A stretch of DNA of 64,000 bases from Alkalinema sp. FACHB-956 (GTDB lineage: Bacteria > Cyanobacteriota > Cyanobacteriia > Leptolyngbyales > Leptolyngbyaceae). Both the position numbers and the translations under genes were made by a program. Numbering within the stretch: position 1 is the first letter of the stretch; every line of letters starts with the position of its first letter. The stretch is taken from NCBI RefSeq assembly GCF_014697025.1, contig NZ_JACJRC010000024.1, positions 1-64,000 of the forward strand, read 5' to 3'. The notes beneath the pieces are model-generated. The model saw nothing but the letters and a program-made list of their open reading frames with translations. It ran no database searches and was not told where the DNA came from. Of the stretch, positions 45,052 to 53,095 are shown piece after piece.

Positions 45052-46191
45052 CTATTGCAGGGCTTGCTCCTGTTGCCAGCGATCGTAGAGGAGTCTCTCC
45101 AGATATTCCTTACGCTGGGTGACATCACGGACAATCCCTTCTACCCCTAAAATGATGCCGTTCTCATTGCGAATGGCATGCACTGATTCCGAAATCCAGA
45201 TGTGAGTGCCATCGGGCCGTGCCACCTGAGATTCAAACTCTTGAACTCGCCCATATTGATAAAGATATTGTAATAATTCCCCCCAGCGAGAAGAACTGAG
45301 ATAGAGGTGCTGCATTCCTTCAGCCTGGAGCAATGACTCGACATCGCGGTATCCCAATAGCGTGGCGAGCGCAGCATTCACCTGTAAAAATTTTCCTTCC
45401 GGGCTAATGCGATAGAGGCCGTCTACGGCTTGGTCAAAGAACTGACGATAGGTGGCTGAAGCGTGGAGCTGCTGTTCCACTTCTGCCCGAAATAGCAGAT
45501 TCTGATCCATCATCTGTTTACGCAAGCGTTGCAGGGTGAGCTGGTGCTCGATGCGAATCAGTAATTCCTCCACTTGGATGGGCTTGGTGAGGTAATCGAC
45601 CCCGCCCATGTTAAAAGCCTTGACCTTGTCGAAGGGTTCATGGATGGCGCTGACAAAAATGACCGGAATCTGTTCCGTGGTCGGATCGGCTTTGAGTCGT
45701 TCACACACCTCATACCCATCGATCGTCGGCATCATGATATCCAGCAAGATCAAATCGGGTTGGATTTGAGTGGCATGATTCAGGGCGATCGTCCCGCTAA
45801 TTGCACTACACACTTCATAGCCGTGGCGAGCCAAGGTTTCCGAGAAAAATCGGAGAACCTCCGGTGTGTCATCCACCACCAAAATGGTCGCTTGAGGCTT
45901 GCCATCGTCTAAGTTAAAGCCCAGCAACCGAAAAATCTCGACCTCTGTTTGCTGTAGGGATTGATGGTGTTTTGCCCCTTGGCTACTGAGGGTTTGGTGT
46001 TGCAGGGTCAGCTGTTCCAGTTGACGGACTGTGCTGATGATATCCCCCAGGGGTGGTGTCTGGTCGGAAATTAAGCGGAGGCGATCGATCCGTTGGTGAA
46101 TCAGGCGCTCTAAGTAGTAAGCGGTGATATCCGACAGCGGTAGCTTAGATGGCAAAGGAAGAACCTGACGATGAGTGGAGTGGGGCAGCAT
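45052..46191 (-). CDS. response regulator receiver with PAS domain, no output domain
   Basis: This 379-residue protein has a helical N-terminal part, a complete receiver domain (ILVVDDTPEV, phospho-acceptor Asp in LILLDIMMP, Lys in YLTKPIQ) and one PAS/PAC domain (FFDQAVDGLYRISPEGKFLQ to VEGIVRDVTQRKEY). It ends QEQALQ just where a GGDEF or kinase domain usually begins. ATG 46191 is used; an ATG at 46269 is also possible. The CHASE2 kinase upstream on the same strand is its likely partner. The PAS domain may sense a ligand or mediate dimerisation. Confidence 0.85.
   Translation of the reverse strand: MLPHSTHRQVLPLPSKLPLSDITAYYLERLIHQRIDRLRLISDQTPPLGDIISTVRQLEQLTLQHQTLSSQGAKHHQSLQQTEVEIFRLLGFNLDDGKPQATILVVDDTPEVLRFFSETLARHGYEVCSAISGTIALNHATQIQPDLILLDIMMPTIDGYEVCERLKADPTTEQIPVIFVSAIHEPFDKVKAFNMGGVDYLTKPIQVEELLIRIEHQLTLQRLRKQMMDQNLLFRAEVEQQLHASATYRQFFDQAVDGLYRISPEGKFLQVNAALATLLGYRDVESLLQAEGMQHLYLSSSRWGELLQYLYQYGRVQEFESQVARPDGTHIWISESVHAIRNENGIILGVEGIVRDVTQRKEYLERLLYDRWQQEQALQ
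46158..46190. repeat. 33-bp dispersed repeat, copy 2
   Basis: This matches 43080-43112 at 30 of 33 positions. On the minus strand it encodes the first residues of the response regulator (LPHSTHRQVLP), a different frame from copy 1. Confidence 0.8.
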
Positions 46192-46652
46192 AGGTTTTAG
46201 GGAGCCGCTTGGAGTGGATGTGCAGACAACTGAGTAGTTCCTGGCACCTAGCAATGACCAGATCACCATGAACGCTGGAGACAGACTGACTTAAGTTCAG
46301 GATGTCCTCAGTTTAAAGCCAGAGAATCAGAATTCTCAATGCCTTAAGTAAAGAGATTCTGTAACTAAGTTTTATTATTGGTGAAAACAAATTTTTCTGG
46401 TTGGATCCCACGTATATCTGGCGCGATTACCTACTATTGGGAGCGATTACCTACCAGTTTGGAAATTTTTTATTTTGTAAAAGAGCAATGCAGCTTGCGT
46501 TCATGGATTTCCTGTGGACAAGCCATCTTCGGGTTTGACGCTTCCCGATACCCCCTTAGCTTGGGCCATGGGCTAGAGAGAGTGCCTTCGAGAATGAGAG
46601 AGAACATCCACCCACCTAGAAGTCGTCACGGGGCTGGAGGGAGGGACTGGAA
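46192..46652. other. gene-free region
   Basis: These 461 bp lie between the CHASE2 kinase stop and the response regulator start. No gene is supported; a 111-codon plus-strand frame starting at 46378 has no ribosome-binding site or recognisable content. The promoter of the response regulator should lie here. Confidence 0.5.
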
Positions 46653-49049
46653 TCACCAATTCGTATCTTGGTTTTGCTTGAGCGTTGTCAGTTCAACAAT
46701 TTTGTCAAACTGAAATTGACAGATGAGGGTTTCAAGGTGATGTAACAAGGCCGGATCGGGAATGGGCATTTCACCAATGAGTCGTTGACACCGCTCTGCA
46801 TTGAGGCGATAGGCTGCATGATGTAACTCGGAACACCAATGGGACGGCTGCTCGGCGATCGCGCGACTGTGCTGCACGGCCTCCTGGACCTCCTCCTGCA
46901 CTGCTGTGACCAGAGGACTGGATGTTGCCGCTAGCCCTCGGAGAGGATCCAAAGATTGTAATCGATCGACGGGAGACAGGCCATCGATACCCACCGGAAC
47001 CGTGACTTGAAACTGGGTGCCCTGTCCCAGGGTGCTGGTCACTGTGATCTCTCCCTGCATAAGTTGCACCATTTGCCGACAGATCGCCAATCCTAACCCT
47101 GTGCCCTGCTGCGATTGTTGTCCCGATTCACTCTGGACAAAGGCTTCAAAAATCTGTTCGAGATCCGCTGCGGGGATGCCAACTCCGGTATCACTGACTT
47201 GAAAGATGAGATGGACGGTGGGGTGACTCGTAGCGGGGCGATCGGGGTGAGACTCTGACTGAGCGGATGCCTCAGCAAATGTCCCAGCAGATTGGAACAC
47301 CTGCAAACTGATGGTGCCTTGGTGGGTAAATTTGACTGCGTTATTAATCAGGTTGACTAACACTTGGCGCAGCTTATTCTCATCCGCAATGACATAGCGG
47401 GGTAAATCTGGGGCATCTTTGCGGTACAGGGTCAGTCCCTTGGCCACCACTTGGGGTTCAAAGAGTTCTTCCAATCCTTGTAGGAATTGTTTGAGACTAA
47501 AGCGAGTGGGGCGAAGTACGGCGGCTCCAGCCTCTAACCGAGAGAGCTCTAGCACATCATTAATCAATCCCAGCAAGTGTTGAACACTCCGTTCGATCGT
47601 GGTGAGTCGAGATTTTTGCTCGGCATCCAGGCCGGGATCATAGTTGAGTAATTCGCTGCACCCCAAAATAATGGTCAACGGTGTGCGCAACTCATGGTTC
47701 ATATTGGCTAAGAAGGCACTTTTGGCCCGATTAGCGGCTTCGGCTTGCCGTTGGGAAAGCGCTAAACTTTGATTTTTTTCCGTCAGCTCATGGGTTCGGG
47801 CGGCAACCTCTTCCTCCAGTTGCTTAGAGTAGTTCGCCAGCATTTGATGGGATCGCTTCAGTTGCTCCCAGGCGATATAGGTGCGACAGAACATCCCCGC
47901 CACCGCAAACCCGATCGCCGATCCTGCCATGGGCAGCCACCAGCCTGCTAGAAATAAGCCATAGGGGGTTCCCACTAAAACAAGGAATAAACCGGGTAAA
48001 AGAAAACCGGCTTTTGTCCAACTGCGCAGTTTCCAACCGACCCAACCCCCGCCGATGATCCAAACGATCGTCCAGAGACTATAGATCGGGTAGGGAACCC
48101 CTCGCAACGGTTGGCGGCCATCTAGGGCTGCGCTCAGGAGTTGATTGGTGACATCGGCATGGATTTCCACCCCAGCCCAGGTTGTGTCGGCTCCTTGGCT
48201 AAAGGGGGTATAGATTTGATCATTAATGCTGGGAGCCCGAGTTCCCACTAAAACCACACGATTGCGGAGGAGGTCGGGTGATACCTTGTCATCTAGGACA
48301 TCAGAGAGTGACACTCGGGTCACGCCACCGGGCGATCGTTGAAAGCGACTAATGATTTGGTAACCGTCTAGGTTGGTTTGAACATAGCCACTGTCATGGG
48401 CTTCCAAACGATGAAAAATAGATTTTCCCAGTTGAATCGTTTGCCCTTTAATTGTTTTGGGCGCAATCTTTTCTTTCTCTAAGTAAATCAAGGCCAACCG
48501 CGTGCCCAAGGTTAGCTGAGGTTGTTTATGGGTGTCCAGGAAGGACAGTAACGATCGCCGCACCTTGCCATCGCCATCAATGACCAGATCGCTGGCAGCC
48601 ACTTGTTTACGATCGCGCAAAATAGGGGGGGCATCAACGCCCTCTCCCAAGGGACTGCGCAAAAATCGTTGGATGCCAATCAGATTGGGCGTAGTGGAAA
48701 AGACCTGTTGCAAATTGGCATGACCAGGTTCCACCGGGAGATTGCGATAGAGATCCAAGCCGATCGCCCGTGGCTGGAGCTTGCGGATTTTTGTCAACCC
48801 CTTGGCTAGCAGCTCATCGGATAGGGGATACCCCCATCGAGAGATATCAGTTTCATCAATGGCAACAACGGTGACCCGTTGGGGATTAGGTTCTAGGGGG
48901 ACGGTTTTTAGCCAGAGATCCCAAATTGCCCATTCTAAAGGCTGCAACAGTCCCGACCATTGCAGCCCTATCACGCCAGCGGATATTCCAACGATCGGTA
49001 ATCCGCGCTTAAACCAAAGTCCAAGCTGCCGTTTCAGCCCTTTCCCCAT
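46653..49049 (-). CDS. CHASE2-domain sensor histidine kinase
   Basis: This 798-residue membrane kinase has one N-terminal helix (LPIVGISAGVIGLQWSG), an extracytoplasmic CHASE2 domain (about 40-320, with VTVVAIDETDISRWG), then three membrane helices (about 320-395). The cytoplasmic HisKA/HATPase part has H452 in NMNHELRTPL, an N box in LRQVLVNLINNAVKFT, and G boxes DTGVGIP and GTGLGLAICRQ. It should sense an unknown signal outside the membrane. The response regulator with PAS domain lies just downstream. The last 80 residues (after the G boxes) are helical and unassigned. Confidence 0.92.
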   Translation of the reverse strand: MGKGLKRQLGLWFKRGLPIVGISAGVIGLQWSGLLQPLEWAIWDLWLKTVPLEPNPQRVTVVAIDETDISRWGYPLSDELLAKGLTKIRKLQPRAIGLDLYRNLPVEPGHANLQQVFSTTPNLIGIQRFLRSPLGEGVDAPPILRDRKQVAASDLVIDGDGKVRRSLLSFLDTHKQPQLTLGTRLALIYLEKEKIAPKTIKGQTIQLGKSIFHRLEAHDSGYVQTNLDGYQIISRFQRSPGGVTRVSLSDVLDDKVSPDLLRNRVVLVGTRAPSINDQIYTPFSQGADTTWAGVEIHADVTNQLLSAALDGRQPLRGVPYPIYSLWTIVWIIGGGWVGWKLRSWTKAGFLLPGLFLVLVGTPYGLFLAGWWLPMAGSAIGFAVAGMFCRTYIAWEQLKRSHQMLANYSKQLEEEVAARTHELTEKNQSLALSQRQAEAANRAKSAFLANMNHELRTPLTIILGCSELLNYDPGLDAEQKSRLTTIERSVQHLLGLINDVLELSRLEAGAAVLRPTRFSLKQFLQGLEELFEPQVVAKGLTLYRKDAPDLPRYVIADENKLRQVLVNLINNAVKFTHQGTISLQVFQSAGTFAEASAQSESHPDRPATSHPTVHLIFQVSDTGVGIPAADLEQIFEAFVQSESGQQSQQGTGLGLAICRQMVQLMQGEITVTSTLGQGTQFQVTVPVGIDGLSPVDRLQSLDPLRGLAATSSPLVTAVQEEVQEAVQHSRAIAEQPSHWCSELHHAAYRLNAERCQRLIGEMPIPDPALLHHLETLICQFQFDKIVELTTLKQNQDTNW

Positions 49050-49140
49050 AACCCGATTTGCAGCCCAATGCTGAAAGAGATACCGTTCTCAAATGACCCA
49101 ATGTCTAGTGAAATACCGGGATTGCAATCCTAAATTCAGG

Positions 49141-49167
49141 ACAAAACCCAACACAATTTTGTTGGGC
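49141..49167 (-). terminator. terminator for the DUF928 gene
   Basis: On the minus strand CCCAACA pairs with TGTTGGG around a AAATTG loop and is followed by TTTTGT. It lies about 130 bases after the DUF928 stop, separating it from the CHASE2 kinase. Confidence 0.6.
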
Positions 49168-49295
49168 TTAATTGAGAGTCCTGAGTATATCTGTTGCGTG
49201 ATGGCTTTAGTGTAGCGGTTTTTTGAATTCTCGAAATCTGTCTTGCCACAGGTGACAAGTGATGTCCGGTAAGCAGGCCGAGAGAACGTACAGGA

Positions 49296-50066
49296 TCAGT
49301 GAGAAGTCGATACATTAGCAGCGTCTGACCTGTTAGAGGAAATAGGTGACAGCAAAGTGGGAGTGGAGGGAGTGGATAGGCTGGATTGCTGAGCTGGCTC
49401 AGCGGGCATGAGGCGCTGGCTGGGCTGTGCAATGGTTTGAGATTGGCCTTGTAGAACTGACCACCGGCTCATTGCATCTAGCCAAAAGCCTTCTTTCGCG
49501 AGCTGTTGAATCACATCTAACTCTGTGCTGGCAGACTGGACAGCAGGAATCTTGAAGGGCATGGGGGTATGGTGCACTGTGGTCTGCACCGTGAGATCGC
49601 GGGTGCGATCGCGGGTATCGCATACTAGGGCTACAGTCCAAGTATATTTTTGTCCCAGTTGGAGACTGGGAGCCGCTTGAGGATAGGAAATAGACACCCA
49701 CCCTTTCTGTTGAGGAACGGCAAGCAGCGACTGATAAATTTCTTCGCCCTGGCTACCCACAATGCTGAATTCAATCTGCTGGGGATGGCTGCTGGGCATA
49801 TAAACCCAGAGATCTGGCCGCGAACTTGCGGTCAAACTTTCCTGGTTACGGGGTTGCATAACGCCAAAGGGAGCCTGAGCTTGGCGTAATTCATGGCCAC
49901 AGAACACAGGTCGGGTTCCACCGCTGCCGGTGCCAGTGGGGGTACTAGGCGGGTCAGTAAAGTCGAGTTCGGGGTGAGCGATCGCGGAGGGGGCTAGCGC
50001 TCCTGTTGCTAATAAGCATGGTAGCAGAACTCGGAATATGGCAGTGGGTGTTGTATTTATCTTCAT
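49296..50066 (-). CDS. DUF928 exported protein
   Basis: This 256-residue protein has a signal peptide (MKINTTPTAIFRVLLPCLLA, cleavage after SAIAH) and the DUF928 signature: ASSRPDLWVYMPSSHPQQ, QKGWVSISYP and LQLGQKYTWTVALVC, followed by the helical end KEGFWLDAMSRWSVLQ. The family is found with CHAT-TPR and filamentous-haemagglutinin genes in cyanobacteria, and is predicted to be periplasmic. Its function is unknown. The last ~40 residues are Ser/Pro-rich. A 706-bp gap separates it from the CHAT gene upstream. Confidence 0.88.
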   Translation of the reverse strand: MKINTTPTAIFRVLLPCLLATGALAPSAIAHPELDFTDPPSTPTGTGSGGTRPVFCGHELRQAQAPFGVMQPRNQESLTASSRPDLWVYMPSSHPQQIEFSIVGSQGEEIYQSLLAVPQQKGWVSISYPQAAPSLQLGQKYTWTVALVCDTRDRTRDLTVQTTVHHTPMPFKIPAVQSASTELDVIQQLAKEGFWLDAMSRWSVLQGQSQTIAQPSQRLMPAEPAQQSSLSTPSTPTLLSPISSNRSDAANVSTSH

Positions 50067-50772
50067 AAAGAAAGCACAGATTCATTTCAGGAAGAATTCA
50101 CCACAGTTCCGTGGGAACCGGAGCAAGCGGACGGGGAAAGGGGGATTGCATGACCTGGACAAAGGCAGATTCCCTGGATTGACCTTTTGCGACGGTCTAG
50201 GAACAAGACTGTCTATCGGTCCGGTGCTGCCAAGCGTTTGACAGGCAATTGGGAAATTCAGATCTCAGCACGCTGATGGGGGTTATCCATCGTTGATCCA
50301 CTAGTGGCGAACATCCATAATTGGACGGGCCCATGATTTGAGTGGATTCATGATTGGATGGGCTAGGGAGTGAGGTATGAATATACTGACTTTTCCCGAA
50401 TCTCAACTTAGGTTAACTAGCGCAGTTGAAGTCACTAGCCTTTGTTCAATCACCGACCTTAGTCATCGATCTCCCTAGTAATAGATCTCCCTGACAGACA
50501 CCCCATATCCGCTGAAACTCAATGTGTCTTTACGGAAAGAGATTGGTAAACAAGTTTGTTTGTGGGTTATTGACGGGTCACAAGGGGGCACAAGGTGTGA
50601 GCTGACACAGGTGAGCTGACACGAGTGAGCCAACATGGGTGAGCCAATATTTACCCAGTGAGATAAATACGGGATCAGTCTATGTATTAATTAGGACATC
50701 GACTATCCGATTTTGTCCGTATAAGTCATTGAAAGTTTACTGAAAAAATATATTTGAAGAATAAAATTATAG
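50067..50772. other. gene-free region
   Basis: These 706 bp hold no supported gene. The notable feature is the 14-bp tandem repeat at 50597-50650. The last ~100 bases before the CHAT stop are AT-rich. No terminator with a U-tract for the CHAT gene was found. Confidence 0.5.
50597..50650. repeat. 14-bp tandem repeat, four copies
   Basis: GTGAGCTGACACAG, GTGAGCTGACACGA, GTGAGCCAACATGG and GTGAGCCAATAT follow one another with accumulating changes. Confidence 0.88.
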
Positions 50773-53040
50773 TTATTGCCAATTGCCAACAAGGGTAAAG
50801 GCTGCCCAATAGTAGGGATGGTTGTAGAGATCTTGCTTTAGTAGCGCTAGCTGGGCTTGGCGAACGGCTTCTGCCCGAGACAAGTGGGCCTGTTGTAGGG
50901 CTCGGTAAAAATGTTCCATGAACTGAGCAGTCGATCGATCGTTCACCGTCCAGAGGGAGGCGAGGGTGCTTCTTGCGCCCGATCTCACAGCGATCCCCGC
51001 TAATCCCAGAACGGCTCGACGATCGCCCTGGGCCGTTTCACAGGCGCTGAGCACGAGCAACTCGAGGGGTCTTAAGTTTTTGAGTTCTCGCTTGCGCAGG
51101 GATCGGTCTAAATCTTCTAACCGGAGCGGGCCATCCACTGCTAATAGATAGGTATCCTCCGATCGAGAACTGAATTGGCCATGGCTAGCTAAATGCAAAA
51201 TTGAAATGGGTTGGGTTTCCAGTAAGGTCTGAATTTGTTGCTTGGTAAAGGATTGATCCAACAGGATTTGGGAACGGGTAATCCGCTGGATTTGTTCTAG
51301 TTCGGCTTGCACACCGGGAAGCGGGGTGTAATTTTGAGCACCTTGACTGAGCCCTGCAGCTAAAACTTGTCCACGATCGGAAGGGCTTGGGGGGGCTGCT
51401 AAGACCTTGAGGGTGGGGGTGACTCCAATGCCAAACTGTTCAATTAAGTACTGTTTCCCATCATGGAGGGCTGCCATTGGTACATTTCGCAAAGCCCCAT
51501 CGGGCACAAAGATGAGGGTTTTGATGTTGTGTTGGTTAAGATGACGAAGGGCCGGTTGAATCAGCCATTGATGCAGGTTTTTAGCAACCGTTAGGCGCTC
51601 TTGACGGAAGGAAGTCGATCGCATGGATTGTCGGAAGCGATCGAGGGTGGCTTCAATGTGAGCCTGCGGGAGTACGGTACTGTAGTGCTGTAGCGGTTGC
51701 CCAGGAATGGAAACAATGACGGTTAGGCGGTTAGACAGGATAATCGGATAAATAATGGCTGCTTGAGGATCCACACTATCGACGGTGGTGGCCTTGAAAT
51801 CGAGGCAAGCTTCCCGGAAGTAATCGGTCAATTCGGCGAGTTGGAGAGACTCAATGACCTGTTGTGCCTCGTGGAGGAAGTCTTCCTCTTGAGCCCAATC
51901 TACACGGTTGCTAGAACCTAGACCTTTGGCTTTATCCTGCTCTGCCGCATCGATCAATAGTTCCACCAACTCGCGATAGACGGGTTCAACCTGATCTCGA
52001 AAGGAGAATTGCACCTCGGTATCGATCGCGGCTAGATCTTGTCGGATGGTTTGTAAACTTTGAATGGCCGATCGGTAGTAACCGATCGCCTCCCGTCGAT
52101 CGTTCTGTGTCCGTCGAATCCGCCCCATCTGCCATTGCCATTGGTAGATCAAATCGGGGGCATTCAGCTGTTCTGCCAATTCCAACGCTTTCTCAGTCAG
52201 TTGTTGGGCGTGGTGCCACTGCCCTTGGGCTTCATACAAGCCGCTGAGTCGTCCCAGCCCAATGGATTCCGCCCGTAGATCATGGGCCGATCGCGCTTTT
52301 TGAATTGCGGTTGCTAACAAATGAACGAGTGAAGGGGCTTGATCTGTCGGAGCCCGTTGGGCTGTGATGGCGGGAACCCAGGCCGATGATTGCCAAGCAT
52401 GTAGGATATCTGCCAGTTCTAAACGGGCATAAATCCCGAGGGATGATTGATCCGCTTGGGGCAGTTCGGCCTGGATTTGTGCGAGATAGGTCTGGCCTGT
52501 ATCCCACTGTTGTTGCTCCAACACCAACCGGAGCGATCGTAATAGCGCTGGCAAACGCACTGGACTGTCCCCACGACTTGCAGTTCGGTATAGCGTCAAG
52601 GCATCGCTGCGTTTTTGCTGAGCGGCGAGGGTGTTGGCTAGATGAAAGCTCGCTAAGGCCATGGCCTGGGACTGGTGGGGTAGACGTTGGGCGATCGCCA
52701 AGGCTTGTTCGAGCACTGTCTGGGAGGTTTGGCGATCGCCCATCACCCGCAAGACATTGCCCAAGTGCAGTAAGCTCAGCAACTTGTCGTAGGAATCCGG
52801 TTGATTAGCCAGCTGAGTTTGGGCTTGTTCTAGCAGTTGTTTGGCGCGTCGATAATACCCTTGTCTTTGTAGGGTGTTGACCTGGGCGATCGTGGTTTGT
52901 AGGGTGGAGGCATGGGGGGGAGCAGGTACAGTCTGTAAAGACTGGGTGGGGAATGGCGCATTCACGGCAGCACTGGCCTGGAAAGAACTGGCCAGTAAGA
53001 TCATTCCAACCACACCGCAGGGGATTAATCTAAAATGCAT
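50773..53040 (-). CDS. CHAT-domain protease with TPR repeats, exported
   Basis: This 755-residue protein starts at ATG 53040, which yields a signal peptide (MHFRLIPCGVVGMILLASSF, then QASAAV). Residues 60-400 hold TPR-like helices (RQGYYRRAKQLLEQAQTQLA, WHHAQQLTEKALELAEQL). The C-terminal third is a CHAT domain, a caspase-like cysteine protease, with catalytic H620 in HLASHGQF and C667 in LVLSACETAQGD. Both dyad residues are present. It lies 55 bases downstream of the filamentous-haemagglutinin gene and is likely cotranscribed with it. The substrate may be a partner surface protein, an inference from linkage only. Confidence 0.9.
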   Translation of the reverse strand: MHFRLIPCGVVGMILLASSFQASAAVNAPFPTQSLQTVPAPPHASTLQTTIAQVNTLQRQGYYRRAKQLLEQAQTQLANQPDSYDKLLSLLHLGNVLRVMGDRQTSQTVLEQALAIAQRLPHQSQAMALASFHLANTLAAQQKRSDALTLYRTASRGDSPVRLPALLRSLRLVLEQQQWDTGQTYLAQIQAELPQADQSSLGIYARLELADILHAWQSSAWVPAITAQRAPTDQAPSLVHLLATAIQKARSAHDLRAESIGLGRLSGLYEAQGQWHHAQQLTEKALELAEQLNAPDLIYQWQWQMGRIRRTQNDRREAIGYYRSAIQSLQTIRQDLAAIDTEVQFSFRDQVEPVYRELVELLIDAAEQDKAKGLGSSNRVDWAQEEDFLHEAQQVIESLQLAELTDYFREACLDFKATTVDSVDPQAAIIYPIILSNRLTVIVSIPGQPLQHYSTVLPQAHIEATLDRFRQSMRSTSFRQERLTVAKNLHQWLIQPALRHLNQHNIKTLIFVPDGALRNVPMAALHDGKQYLIEQFGIGVTPTLKVLAAPPSPSDRGQVLAAGLSQGAQNYTPLPGVQAELEQIQRITRSQILLDQSFTKQQIQTLLETQPISILHLASHGQFSSRSEDTYLLAVDGPLRLEDLDRSLRKRELKNLRPLELLVLSACETAQGDRRAVLGLAGIAVRSGARSTLASLWTVNDRSTAQFMEHFYRALQQAHLSRAEAVRQAQLALLKQDLYNHPYYWAAFTLVGNWQ

Positions 53041-53095
53041 CGTTTTCTGCCGCTTTACTACCAAATAAAAAGGGGGAATTCCTGCCAGTGCAAGC

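Noticed and set aside
46378..46713. Plus-strand 111-codon frame
   Set aside because: It overlaps the end of the kinase gene on the other strand, has no ribosome-binding site and no recognisable sequence.
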